64,000 nt of DNA from Ryuthela nishihirai. Taxonomy: Eukaryota > Arthropoda > Arachnida > Araneae > Heptathelidae. Each line of letters begins with the position of its first letter. Within the stretch, counting starts at the first letter, position 1. Below the pieces are notes generated by a model that had not been told where the DNA came from, did no database searches, and saw only the letters and a program-made list of their open reading frames with translations. A program made the translations under genes and the position numbers. Location of the stretch: NCBI GenBank assembly GCA_038380435.1, contig JAWZYU010000009.1:64509901-64573900 (forward strand). Reading direction: 5' to 3'. This document shows, in pieces, positions 19,010-30,505 of the stretch.

Positions 19010-22000
19010 AGTCCTTTAAGGAGAGGTGATTTTATTTCATCATTCCTTGATGCACGATTAGAAATCTTTTCAAAAAGAGTGATCTTATTTTATCATTCCT
19101 TGCTGTCTGGACTAGAAATCTTTTAAGGAGAGAGAGTGACCTTACCTTACCATTCCTTGCTGTCTGGACTAGAAATCCTTTAAGGAAAGAGAGTGATCTT
19201 ACCTTATCATTCCTTGCTGTCTGGGCTAGAAATCCTTTAAGGAGAAAGAGTGATCTTACCTTATAATACCTTGCTGTCTGGACTAAAAATCCTTTAAGGA
19301 GAGATAGCGATCTTATTTTATCATTCCTTGCTGTCAGGACTAGAAATCTTTTAACGAGAGAGCGATCCTACTTTATCATTTCTTGCTGTCTAGACTAGAA
19401 ACCCTTTAAGGTGAAAGAGCGATCTTATTTTATCATTCCTTGCTCTCAGGACTAGAAATTTTTTAACGAGAGAGCGATCTTACTTTATCATTCCTTGCTG
19501 TCTGGACTAGAAATCCTTTAAGGAAAGAGAGTGATCTCACCTTATCATTCCTTGCTGTCTGGACTAGAAATCCTTTAAGGAGAGAGAGCGATCTTATTTT
19601 ATCATTCCTTGCTGTCAAGACTAGAAATCTTTTAAGGAGAGAGAGCGATCTTATTTTATCATTCCTTGCTGTCAGGACTAGAAATCGTTTAAGGAGAGAG
19701 AGCGATCTTATTTTATCATTCCTTGCTGTCTAGACTAGAAATCATTTAAGGAGAGAGAGCGATCTTATTTTATCATTCCTTGCTGTCAGGACTAGAAATA
19801 CTTTAACGAGAGAGCGATCTTACTTTATCATTCCTTACTGTCTGGACTTGAAATCCTTTAAGGAGAGAGAGCGCTCTTATTTTATCATTCCCTGCTGTCA
19901 GGACTAGAAATCTTTTAACGAGAGAGCGATCTTACTTTATCATTTCTTGCTGTCTAGACTAGAAACTTGTTAAGGAAAGGGAGTGATCTTACCTTATCAT
20001 TCGTTGCTGCCAGGACTAGAAATCCTTTAAGGAGAGAGAGCGATCTTATTTTATCATTCCTTGCTGTCAGGACTAGAAATCTTTTAAGGAGAGAGCGATC
20101 TTACTTTATCATTCCTTGCTGTCTGGACTAGAAATCTTTTAAGGAGAGAGACTGATCTTACCTTATCATTCCTTGCTGTCTGGACTTGAAATCCTTTAAG
20201 GAGAGAGAGTGATCTTACCTTATCATTCCTTGCTGTCTGGACTAGAAATCCTTTAAGGAGAGAGATTGATCTTACCTTATCATTCCTTGCTGTCTGGACT
20301 AGAAATCCTTTAACGAGAGAGCGATCTTACCTTATCATTCCTTGCTGTCTGGACTAGAAATCCTTTAACGAGAGAGCGATCTTACTTAATCATTTCTTGC
20401 TGTCTAGACTAGAAATCCTTTAAGGAGAGAGAGTGATCTTACCTTATCTTTCCTTGCTGTCTGGACTAGAAATCCTTTAAGGAGAGAGAGCGATCTTATT
20501 TTATCATTCCTTGCTGTCAGGACTAGAAATCTTTTAACGAGAGAGCGATCTTACTTTACCATTTCTTGCTGTCTAGACTAGAAATCCTTTAAGGAGAGAG
20601 AGTGATCTTACCTTATCATTCGTTGCTGCCAGGACTAGAAATCCTTTAAGGAGAGAGAGGGATCTTATTTTATCATTCCTTGCTGTCAGGACTAGAAATC
20701 TTTTAAGGAGAGAGCGATCTTATTTATCATTCCTTGCTGTCTGGACTAGAAATCTTTTAAGGAGAGAGACTGATCTTACCTTATCATTCCTTGCTGTCTG
20801 GACTAGAAATCCTTTAACGAGAGAGAGCGATCTTATTTTATCATTCCTTGCTGTCTGGACTTGAAATCCTTTAAGGAGAGAGAGTGATCTTACCTTATCA
20901 TTCCTTGCTGTCTGGACTAGAAATCCTTTAAGGAGAGAGATTGATCTTACCTTATCATTCCTTGCTGTCTGGACTAGAAATCCTTTAACGAGAGAGCGAT
21001 CTTACTTAATCATTTCTTGCTGTCTAGACTAGAAATCCTTTAAGGAGAGAGAGTGATCTTACCTTATCATTCCTTGCTGTCTGGACTAGAAATCCTTTAA
21101 GGAGAGAGAGCGATCTTATTTTATCATTCCTTGCTGTCAGGACTAGAAATCTTTTAACGAGAGAGCGATCTTACTTTATCATTTCTTGCTGTCTAGACTA
21201 GAAATCCTTTAAGGAGAGAGAGTGATCTTACCTTATCATTCCTTGCTGTCTGGACTAAAAATCCTTTAAGGAGAGAGAGCGCTCTTATTTTATGATTCCC
21301 TGCTGTCAGGACTAGAAATCTTTTAACGAGAGAGCGATCTTACTTTATCATTTCTTGCTGTCTAGACTAGAAACCCTTTAACGAAAGGGAGTGATCTTAC
21401 CTTATCATTCGTTGCTGCCAGGACTAGAAATCCTTTAACGAGAGAGAGGGATCTTATTTTATCATTCCTTGCTGTCAGGACTAGAAATCCTTTAAGGAGA
21501 GAGCGATCTTACTTTATCATTCCTTGCTGTCTGGACTAGAAATCTTTTAAGGAGAGAGACTGATCTTACCTTATCATTCCTTGCTGTCTGGACTAGAAAT
21601 CCTTTAAGGAGAGAGAGCGATCTTATTTTATCGTTCCTTCCTGTCAGGACTAGAAATCTTTTAAGGAGAGAGCGATCTTACTTTATCATTTCTTGCTGTC
21701 TGGACTAGAAATTCTTTAAGGAGAGAGCGATCTTACTTTATCATTTTTTGCTGTCTGGACTAGAAATCCTTTAAGGAGAGAGCGATCTTACTTTATCATT
21801 TCTTGCTGTCTGGACAGAAATCCTTTAAGCAGATAGCGATCTTACTTTATCATTTCTTGCTGTCTGGACTAGAAATCCTTTAAGGAGATAGCGATCTTAC
21901 TTTATCATTTCTTGTTGTCTGGACTAGAAATCCTTTAAGCAGATAGCGATCTTACTTTATCATTTCTTGCTGTCTGGACTAGAAATCCTTTAAGGAGAGA

Positions 22001-25000
22001 GCGATCTTACTCTATCATTTCTTGCTGTCTGGACTAGAAATCCTTTAAGAAGAGAGCGATCTTACTCTATCATTTCTTGTTGTCTGGACTAGAAATCCTT
22101 TAAGGAGAGAGCGATATTACTTTATCATTTCTTGCTGTCTGGACAGAAATCCTTTAAGGAGAGAGCGATATTACTTTATCATTTCTTGCTGTCTGGACTA
22201 GAAATCCTTTAAGGAGAGAGCGATCTTACTTTATCATTTCTTGCTGTCTGGACTAGAAATCCTTTAAGGAGAGAGCGATCTTACTCTATCATTTCTTGCT
22301 GTCTGGACTAGAAATCCTTTAAGAAGAGAGCGATCTTACTCTATCATTTCTTGTTGTCTGGACTAGAAATCCTTTAAGGAGAGAGCGATATTACTTTATC
22401 ATTTCTTGCTGTCTGGACTAGAAATCCTTTAAGGAGAGAGCGATCTTACTCTATCATTTCTTGCTATCTGGACTAGAAATCCTTTAAGGAGAGAGACTGA
22501 TCTTACCTTATCATTCCTTGCTGTCTGGACTTGAAATCCTTTAAGGAGAGAGAGTGATCTTACCTTATCATTCCTTGCTGTCTGGACTAGAAATCCTTTA
22601 AGGAGAGAGATTGATCTTACCTTATCATTCCTTGCTGTCTGGACTAGAAATCCTTTAACGAGAGAGCGATCTTACCTTATCATTCCTTGCTGTCTGGACT
22701 AGAAATCCTTTAACGAGAGAGCGATCTTACTTAATCATTTCTTGCTGTCTAGACTAGAAATCCTTTAAGGAGAGAGAGTGATCTTACCTTATCTTTCCTT
22801 GCTGTCTGGACTAGAAATCCTTTAAGGAGAGAGAGCGATCTTATTTTATCATTCCTTGCTGTCAGGACTAGAAATCTTTTAACGAGAGAGCGATCTTACT
22901 TTACCATTTCTTGCTGTCTAGACTAGAAATCCTTTAAGGACAGAGAGTGATCTTACCTTATCATTCGTTGCTGCCAGGACTAGAAATCCTTTAAGGAGAG
23001 AGAGGGATCTTATTTTATCATTCCTTGCTGTCAGGACTAGAAATCTTTTAAGGAGAGAGCGATCTTATTTATCATTCCTTGCTGTCTGGACTAGAAATCT
23101 TTTAAGGAGAGAGACTGATCTTACCTTATCATTCCTTGCTGTCTGGACTAGAAATCCTTTAACGAGAGAGAGCGATCTTATTTTATCATTCCTTGCTGTC
23201 TGGACTTGAAATCCTTTAAGGAGAGAGAGTGATCTTACCTTATCATTCCTTGCTGTCTGGACTAGAAATCCTTTAAGGAGAGAGATTGATCTTACCTTAT
23301 CATTCCTTGCTGTCTGGACTAGAAATCCTTTAACGAGAGAGCGATCTTACTTAATCATTTCTTGCTGTCTAGACTAGAAATCCTTTAAGGAGAGAGAGTG
23401 ATCTTACCTTATCATTCCTTGCTGTCTGGACTAGAAATCCTTTAAGGAGAGAGAGCGATCTTATTTTATCATTCCTTGCTGTCAGGACTAGAAATCTTTT
23501 AACGAGAGAGCGATCTTACTCTATCATTTCTTGCTGTCTAGACTAGAAATCCTTTAAGGAGAGAGATTGATCTTACCTTATCATTCCTTGCTGTCTGGAC
23601 TAAAAATCCTTTAAGGAGAGAGAGCGCTCTTATTTTATGATTCCCTGCTGTCAGGACTAGAAATCTTTTAACGAGAGAGCGATCTTACTTTATCATTTCT
23701 TGCTGTCTAGACTAGAAACCCTTTAACGAAAGGGAGTGATCTTACCTTATCATTCGTTGCTGCCAGGACTAGAAATCCTTTAACGAGAGAGAGGGATCTT
23801 ATTTTATCATTCCTTGCTGTCAGGACTAGAAATCCTTTAAGGAGAGAGCGATCTTACTTTATCATTCCTTGCTGTCTGGACCAGAAATCTTTTAAGGAGA
23901 GAGACTGATCTTACCTTATCATTCCTTGCTGTCTGGACTAGAAATCCTTTAAGGAGAGAGAGCGATCTTATTTTATCGTTCCTTCCTGTCAGGACTAGAA
24001 ATCTTTTAAGGAGAGAGCGATCTTACTTTATCATTTCTTGCTGTCTGGACTAGAAATTCTTTAAGGAGAGAGCGATCTTACTTTATCATTTTTTGCTGTC
24101 TGGACTAGAAATCCTTTAAGGAGAGAGCGATCTTACTTTATCATTTCTTGCTGTCTGGACAGAAATCCTTTAAGCAGATAGCGATCTTACTTTATCATTT
24201 CTTGCTGTCTGGACTAGAAATCCTTTAAGGAGAGAGCGATCTTACTCTATCATTTCTTGCTGTCTGGACTAGAAATCCTTTAAGAAGAGAGCGATCTTAC
24301 TCTATCATTTCTTGTTGTCTGGACTAGAAATCCTTTAAGGAGAGAGCGATATTACTTTATCATTTCTTGCTGTCTGGACTAGAAATCCTTTAAGGAGAGA
24401 GCGATCTTACTCTATCATTTCTTGCTATCTGGACTAGAAATCCTTTAAGGAGAGAGCGATCTTACTTTATCATTTCTTGCTGTCTGGACTAGAAATCCTT
24501 TAAGCAGATAGCGATCGTACTTTATCATTTCTTGCTGTCTGGACTAGAAATCCTTTAAGGAGAGAGCGATCTTACTTTATCATTTCTTGCTGTCTGGACT
24601 AGAAATCCTTTAAGGAGAGAGCGATCTTACTTTATCATTTCTTGCTGTCTGGACTAGAAATCCTTTAAGGAGAGAGCGATCTTACTTTATCATTTCTTGC
24701 TGTCTGGACAGAAATCCTTTAAGGAGAGAGCGATATTACTCTATCATTTCTTGCCGTCTGGACCAGAAATCCTTTAAGGAGAGAGCGATATTACTTTATC
24801 ATTTCTTGCTGTCTGGACTAGAAATCCTTTAAGGAGAGAGCGATCTTACTCTATCATATCTTGCTGTCTGGACTAGAAATCCTTTAAGAAGAGAGTGATC
24901 TTACTCTATCATTTCTTGCTGTCTGGACTAGAAATCCTTTAAGGAGAGAGCGATATTACTTTATCATTTCTTGCTGTCTGGACTAGAAATCCTTTAAGGA

Positions 25001-25560
25001 GAGAGCGATCTTACTTTATCATTTCTTGCTGTCTGGACTAGAAATCCTTTAAGGAGAGAGCGATCTTACTTTATCATTTCTTGCTGTCTGGACAGAAATC
25101 CTTTAAGGAGAGAGCGATATTACTTTATCATTTCTTGCTGTCTGGACTAGAAATGCTTTAAGGAGAGAGCGATCTTACTTTATCATTTCTTGCTGTCTGG
25201 ACTAGAAATCCTTTAAGGAGAGAGCGATCTTACTCTATCATTTCTTGCTGTCTGGACTAGAAATCCTTTAAGAAGAGAGCGATCTTACTCTATCATTTCT
25301 TGCTGTCTGGACTAGAAATCCTTTAAGGAGAGAGCGATCTTACTTTATCATTTCTTGCTGTCTGGACTAGAAATCCTTTAAGCAGATAGCGATCTTACTT
25401 TATCATTTCTTGCTGTCTGGACTAGAAATCCTTTAAGGAGAGAGCGATCTTACTTTATCTTTTCTTGTTGTCAGGACTAGAAATCCTTTAAGGAGAGAGC
25501 GATCTTACTTTATCTTTTCTTGTTCTGGACTAGAAATCCTTTAAGGAGATAGCGATCTTA
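19010..25560. repeat. Satellite of 53-57-bp units, about 117 copies
   Basis: The unit reads 'gaaatcctttaaggagagag', 'cgatcttactttatcatttc', 'ttgctgtctggacta', with length variants from changes in the GA run and from loss of 'ta' in 'gactagaaat'. It contains the palindrome CCTTTAAGG. Monomer types alternate ('ggagagagag', 'acgagagag', 'gcagatag', 'gaagagag'). Two segments are near-identical at a constant offset of 2,345 bp: about 20,150-21,835 and 22,495-24,180. The left part is mixed; the right part (21,700 on) is dominated by the 'cgatcttactttatcatttc' type. Edges are degenerate (19,010-19,130 and 25,560-25,760). No open frame of note. Confidence 0.97.
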
Positions 25561-25760
25561 TTTTAATTATTTTATCGTTTTTAAGGCTATGAATTTTTAA
25601 GGAGATTTAAGGATTAACTAATTCAGTTTTATATAAAAGTACCTTATTTTACCATTCTCTTCTGTTATGAATTTCTTTAATGAGAAATAATGATCTTACT
25701 TTAGCATTCCTCACTGTCAAGAATAGGAGTTGTGTAAGGAGAGATTGCTCTTACTTTACA
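25561..25760. repeat. Degenerate right edge of the 56-bp satellite
   Basis: Units decay in steps: 'aaggagatttaaggattaac', 'gaatttctttaatgagaaat', 'gtgtaaggagagattgctct'. Edge decay is typical where unequal exchange no longer homogenises units. Confidence 0.75.
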
Positions 25761-27180
25761 ATTACGATTCACCACTCGGCCTGAGAAATGATGGATCAAA
25801 TGGTTTAATACAGATCCATAAACAACAGATGACAAAACAGACAAATGACAAGCGAAATATTAGTAGGAAGGTTATCAACAAAAGTGAAAATTTCCTCAAA
25901 GTAAATCAGTATATTAGAATAATCATTGTAACAAGAATATTTTTATTCTTTGCTGGTAGCACGAGAGTCCCATTATTCTTAAATGCCCCTTGCTTCCAGA
26001 ATTCCTTACTACGTCTTGATTATAATAAGCTTTCCTACAATTCTCACAGTTAGCAAAACGAAATAACGAAACGAATAACGAAAACATTAAGATTTAGATG
26101 ATAACACAACAAACACTTTAAACGCACAATTAGCAAAATTTGCAGCTCTCGTTACGAGATCTAGACAGAGGTATTTAACGTCGTTTTAAAACTATCAAAT
26201 TCTCACACGATAGTTGAACATAACTCGAAAGAATACGACCTAATCCACACTTAGCAAGTCCAATATTTTCCCCATATCTTTGAACGACATTAAATACAAA
26301 CGCAACTCGATGTAGCTTTAATTTTCTGCTGTTTATCGGAGTGAAAATTAATTAAAAGGGTCCAAAATTAGTTGCACGGAGTTTTGCAAATAACAATAAG
26401 CAGAGCTAAGGTGTGGTACAACCTCACGTTTGATCTCTATCCAAAATAACTTTGGAGCACGATGCCGCCTTGTTCACGACTATTACACGGCAGCCGATAA
26501 CGGTTGAGCGACCAGACTCCGTTGCTAAGGCTACGGGAGTATAAAGCAAGAGACTAGAATAATGCTCTGTTATTAACGTAGGAATGAAAACGAAGGTGCT
26601 TGGCCGGAAACAAGAGTATGCCTTTGCTTTCTTTCATTTTATCTACATCGTGCATGCTAATACTCAAACCAAAAGAGCAAGTTGGTAGCAGAACTTAACT
26701 TTTCATGTTAATAAAGGGAATTTTTTTTTTTACTTTTCAGTAATCCGTCTGATGTAGGTGGTCCATATGCCACACGGTGGTGCTATTATTAGAGTACTGC
26801 TTGCATAACGTTCTCCCAGATTAAATGTGTCATTGCGAAATTTTTACACAGTAACACATGTCAACAGAAATGTTTTAATGCAGGTTTTTGCTTTTTTTTT
26901 TCCCCATAACAGTTTCGTTTAAAAGTGGGCTGTGACGCTTTTTTTTTCTCCTTCAAGTTTAATAGAATTAATATTTCCTTTCCTACGCTTTAAGTAGTTT
27001 TTAGTTGCAGTTCTGAGAAATTCTTGAATAAATTAACTTGAAAATTCCGTGTTTTATTTTATGAACCCAAAAAGAATAATATTCAAACCTTTGTCTTTGA
27101 AGTATTATTTATAAATTTGCCCTTCGCATCCTACTTGGAAGTAGGATATTCTCTACTCACCAGATTTATTACTGTTTTCA
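25761..27180. other. Unique non-coding sequence, possible promoter near 26.5 kb
   Basis: About 1.4 kb without recognised repeats, one of the longest unique stretches here. At 26,519-26,545 there is 'ccgttgctaaggctacggga' followed by TATAAAG. The former is close to an RFX-type X-box (one mismatch in the second half site) and the latter to a TATA box. No open frame after it is convincing. The promoter call is speculative. Confidence 0.25.
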
Positions 27181-27186
27181 GAGGGG

Positions 27187-27812
27187 GCGGGGTGTGCTCA
27201 GACGGTAGCGCACCAGGCACTTAATCTGCAGTTCCCAAGTTCGAGTCCCATCTGCGCTAGCGTTGAGATTTTCCCTGTAAAACTCCTCGGTCAGTAGAGG
27301 ATGCTGATGGGCTTGGAAAGACAGCCGTCCATTAGATGGGAGGTTAAGCCGTGTCCCCGTGTTCGGGAGAGCCGTACAATATGCACGTTAGAGAACACAC
27401 TGGATGGTTTTGAAGGGGATATTACCATCTGTCTCCCGACACCTGACCATTGGGTCCCTTTCCTCCACTCTTCTCTGGGCAATCGGTGTCCTTGTGAACT
27501 GATCATTTAGCCTATTGTGTATAAAAACGTACAGTCGCTCAAAAAGTATCCGAACGCCATGGTTGATTACAGAATTCAGAAAAAATATCTGGCAACGATT
27601 TTTTTAGAAATTAGTGATCTGGCAACCTTCGTGTCACGTGACACACTGGATGGCCCTTCGTGTCACGTGACACGAAGGTTGCCAGATCACTAATTTCTAA
27701 AAAAAAATGTTGCCAGATGTTTTTTCTAAATTCTGTAATCAACCATAGTGTTCGGATATTTTTTTGAGCGACTGTACAGCTCAGAGCTGAAACAAGCCAA
27801 TTGTTTTCAGAT
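27187..27812 (+). mobile_element. SINE-1 with head, split by a MITE
   Basis: The head 'ggtgtgctcagacggtagcg' and 'agttcgagtccc' begin an ordinary SINE-1. Its tail is interrupted after 'gtgtataaaaacg' by a 243-bp MITE (27,532-27,774) and resumes 'cagctcagagctgaaacaag'. With the MITE and one TA removed, the tail reads like other SINE-1 copies ('aaaagtgccgctcagaggta'). Confidence 0.9.
27532..27774. mobile_element. Palindromic MITE, short form, nested in SINE-1
   Basis: CAGTCGCTCAAAAAGTATCC to inverted end, TA at both sides (27,530-27,531 and 27,775-27,776). The centre duplicates 'ccttcgtgtcacgtgacac' around 'actggatggc'. About 243 bp, two arms nearly perfect inverted repeats. Confidence 0.92.
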
Positions 27813-27914
27813 ATTTGGGATTTGGGTTAGCCATGTGACTTTTCCATGGCAGGAAAAGAACTCGGAGATAGAGAGATTGACTGGTCACCACTAGTCACCG
27901 ATCCACTGGTCACC

Positions 27915-28215
27915 AGTAGGATACTTGAGTTGGGCTAAGTAGCCAGGTCACAAGAACCCCAAAGGTTCAAAGAAAATTCTGGAAAGGAATTCACTGGCAG
28001 CTGTTAGGAGACATAAAAGTCTCCTGTCAAAGCCATCCTGTGTGTTCTTTAACATGCATAGGATATAGCTGTCCTGCACACGGGGACACGGCTTAACGTC
28101 CCATTTGACGGACAGTGATCTCTTCAAGCCCAAAGGTATCCCCTTTCTCACGGAAACTCTCACTCAGTCCCAGTTGGGACTCGAACTTGCGAACTGCTGA
28201 TCACGAGCTACGGAT
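27915..28215 (-). mobile_element. Old SINE-1 copy, minus strand
   Basis: From 'ttgggctaagtagccaggtc' through 'gtgttctttaacatgcatag' and 'cggcttaacgtcccatttga' to a degraded head 'cagttgggactcgaacttgc'. It directly precedes the RT fragment. Confidence 0.85.
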
Positions 28216-28239
28216 GGGCGTTTCGTGCTACGGATTGAT

Positions 28240-28485
28240 CCAACACCTACTCCTATTAAGAAGAGTTCGAAACATCCCGTGAAGGTCATTAAGCGTAATA
28301 AACCAGCAGAAGAATTAAAGTCATATAGACAAATATCTTTGACTTCTAAGGTTCTTAAAATTTTTGAAAAATTAATTTTGAAAAGACTTCTGTGGATTCT
28401 TGAAGAAAACAATATCTTCTCTGATCATTTACATGGATTTAGAAGAGGCAGGTCAACTAGTAATTTAATTGGAGCAATCCTTGTG
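28240..28485 (+). pseudogene. Non-LTR retrotransposon reverse-transcriptase fragment
   Basis: One open plus-strand frame gives ELKSYRQISLTSKVLKIFEK, then LILKRL and HGFRRGRST, the N-terminal RT blocks of Jockey-type LINEs (usual form: YRPISL...KIFEK...HGFR-G-ST). Only about 80 codons remain, with no YxDD active-site block. It sits between a minus-strand SINE-1 and a plus-strand SINE-1 tail. Clade assignment is by motif only. Confidence 0.8.
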
Positions 28486-28578
28486 ACCTGGCCATTTAGC
28501 CCATTGTGTGCTATTTAATGCTTTGGTTTAGCCCACTGTGTGCAAAAAAGTGCAGTTCAGAGGCAACCCAACCCCTCA
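28478..28578 (+). mobile_element. SINE-1 tail fragment with internal duplication
   Basis: 'ccttgtgacctggccattta' then 'gcccattgtgtgc' twice, then 'aaaaaagtgcagttcagagg' and 'caacccaacccc'. Only the 3' 100 bp is present. Confidence 0.8.
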
Positions 28579-28744
28579 TGCACATATCATGGAAACGTCT
28601 GTAAGTTCATGGAGCCTTGATAGCGTTTCTCAGGATTGTTGTAAAGGACCATATTTTTTATAGTCAGTGGGAGAGAAATTTTTGTATTTAACACTTTGAT
28701 TTCCGAGAATTTTTTCAGCTCCCTCTTTTATATCCCATTCAGTA

Positions 28745-28945
28745 AGCCTTAACTAGCATAGTGGTTAGGCAGCTAGCGACTGTTCCAGCAAGGCTAACTT
28801 TGTGTGCTGTGTTAGCTGTAACTGAGGCAGTGGTCAGCAGTGACTTCGGTTTTAGTAGGGCATGTCCTTGTATGAGAAGGCCTGTAAAAGCTAGGAGTAG
28901 CTTCTAGGATTCTTCTCTGTCCTATATGTTGCAAATCAAAATCAA
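28745..28945 (+). mobile_element. SINE-3-like tRNA-derived remnant
   Basis: 'actagcatagtggttaggca' resembles a tRNA A box. The 3' part 'tgtatgagaaggcctg', 'tagcttctaggattcttc' parallels the SINE-3 copies at 42,190 and 55,376 ('tatgagaagccaggaca', 'gagcttctagatta'). Highly diverged. Confidence 0.45.
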
Positions 28946-29234
28946 TCAGTATTGGAATGTCAAAGAAATTTTTACGCTTAATTAAACATTTTAATCAGGA
29001 ATCTGTTTAAAATATTTTATGTTTTTATGAAGAGCTATTTTAAATTTTATACTCTAGTTTTGAAAGCATTTTTCTTAATCTTATACTTAGAGTTTTAATG
29101 AGAACTAAGTCCTCCTATCCTCGAACCTTTTCTAGCGAAGTATCTAGTGAAGTATAATAGTTAATGAACTGCTACTTATGAAAGAAATTATCGCACTTCC
29201 ACAGAGCGCTTCATTATAAAAGATTACAGAGTGC
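28946..29234. other. AT-rich non-coding sequence
   Basis: Nothing recognised. Confidence 0.45.
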
Positions 29235-29245
29235 GAGATTAGTAG

Positions 29246-29628
29246 TTGGGTTGTTTTACCTCTGAGCGGCACTTTTTTGCACACCATGGGCTAAATGGCC
29301 AGGTCACATGGACCCCGAAGGCTCAGAGAAGGTTGGGGGAGGGGACCCACTGGAACAGCTGTTAGGAAACAGATGGTAGCCTCCCGTCAAGGCCATCCAG
29401 CGTGTTCTTTAACGTGCACAGGGTGTGGCTCTCCCGCACACGGGGCCACGGCTTAACGTCCCATCCGATGGACGGCGACCTTCCCAAGCCCATCGGTGTC
29501 CCCTACTGACCGTGGGCAGAGCGGGGAATTTTGCGGAGATAAATCTCAACTCTGACCTAGCTGGGACTCGAACCTGGGAATTACAGATTACGAGCCTGGC
29601 GCGCTACTGACTGAGCCACCCCCACCCC
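29246..29628 (-). mobile_element. SINE-1, full-length, minus strand
   Basis: A 383-bp copy from 'ttgggttgttttacctctga' to the head 'gcgctactgactgagccacc'. B box is intact as 'gggactcgaacc'. It is flanked by GAGATTAGTAG (29,235) and GAAATTAGTAG (29,629), a TSD with one mismatch. Very close to the 16,223 copy, hence young. Confidence 0.93.
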
Positions 29629-29799
29629 GAAATTAGTAGTGTAACAGAAATATCTCTTTCGTTTCTATTATGCAGTTAGCTAATGAGAATTTCCCAAAAA
29701 ATTAGATATTGTTTCAAGAGAAAACAGATGATGTAGTAACGATAATTGTGTTTATTATGAGGCTATTCTGGAGGGAGGCGAAATAGACTGTAATAATTA

Positions 29800-29935
29800 G
29801 GACTACAAATAATCTGACAGGACCTGTCATTAAAATACCCCACAAAACAAAGTCTGTGAGGAAGGCGAGACCTTACCAGAAAGACATCATAGGAAAAAAA
29901 AGAAACATCCATGCGATATCAGAGTGAAATCTCAA
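29800..29935. mobile_element. Possible SINE-2-like remnant
   Basis: 'atctgacaggacctgtcatt' and 'aaatacccc' recall the SINE-2 body in minus orientation but in scrambled order. Weak, listed for completeness. Confidence 0.3.
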
Positions 29936-30126
29936 ACCTGCCACAGTTGGTGCTGCGAACCTGAGAACTGCAGATTAAGCGATCGTGGGCGTGCTACAGA
30001 CTGAGTTATTCCCGATCCCCCAGTGCATTAAGAATGCACCTGGGGGATCGGGATAACTCAGTCTGTAGCACGCCACGATCGTAATCTGCAGTTCTCAGGT
30101 TCGAGCACCAACTGTGGCAGGTTTGA
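29931..30126. repeat. Large palindrome made of two SINE-1 heads
   Basis: Left arm (29,931-30,027) and right arm (30,031-30,126) are near-perfect reverse complements of about 95 bp around the three-base centre 'aag'. Each arm is a tRNA-like SINE-1 head ('gaacctgagaactgcagatt' versus 'aatctgcagttctcaggttc'). The right arm continues into a SINE-1 body; the left does not. The transcript or single strand would form a strong hairpin. Confidence 0.88.
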
Positions 30127-30505
30127 GATTTACTCTGATAAGAAGCTCTCGATAAGAAAGGGGACACCGATGGACTTCTAAAGGCTGACATCCGTCGGAT
30201 GGGACTTTAAGCCTTGCCCCCTTGTGCAGGAGAGTCATATCCTGTGCGCGTTAAAGAACATAGTGGATGGCCTTGACGGGTCCATCTGTCTCCTAACAAC
30301 TGTCCAGGGATCCCCTTCCCCAATCTTCTCTGAGTTATTGGGGTCCTTATGAACTGACCATTTACCTCGGTCATCTGAGCCATTTACCTCGGTCTGAGCA
30401 ATCGGGGTCCTTGTGAACAACGGGTGAACATCGGGGTCCTTTGTCGGTGAACAACGGGGTACCGTTGTATGCAAAAAAATGCCGCTCAGCAGTAAAACAA
30501 CCCAA
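30036..30505 (+). mobile_element. SINE-1 copy with head (right side of the palindrome)
   Basis: Head, body ('ttaaagaacatagtggatgg') and tail ('gccgctcagcagtaaaacaa'). Between 30,340 and 30,460 a tail segment 'ggggtccttgtgaac' with 'cggtctgagc' is repeated several times, lengthening the copy by about 100 bp. Confidence 0.85.

Noticed and set aside
19010..25560. CRISPR array
   Set aside because: Units are contiguous with no unique spacers, and the setting is a eukaryotic genome; it is a satellite.
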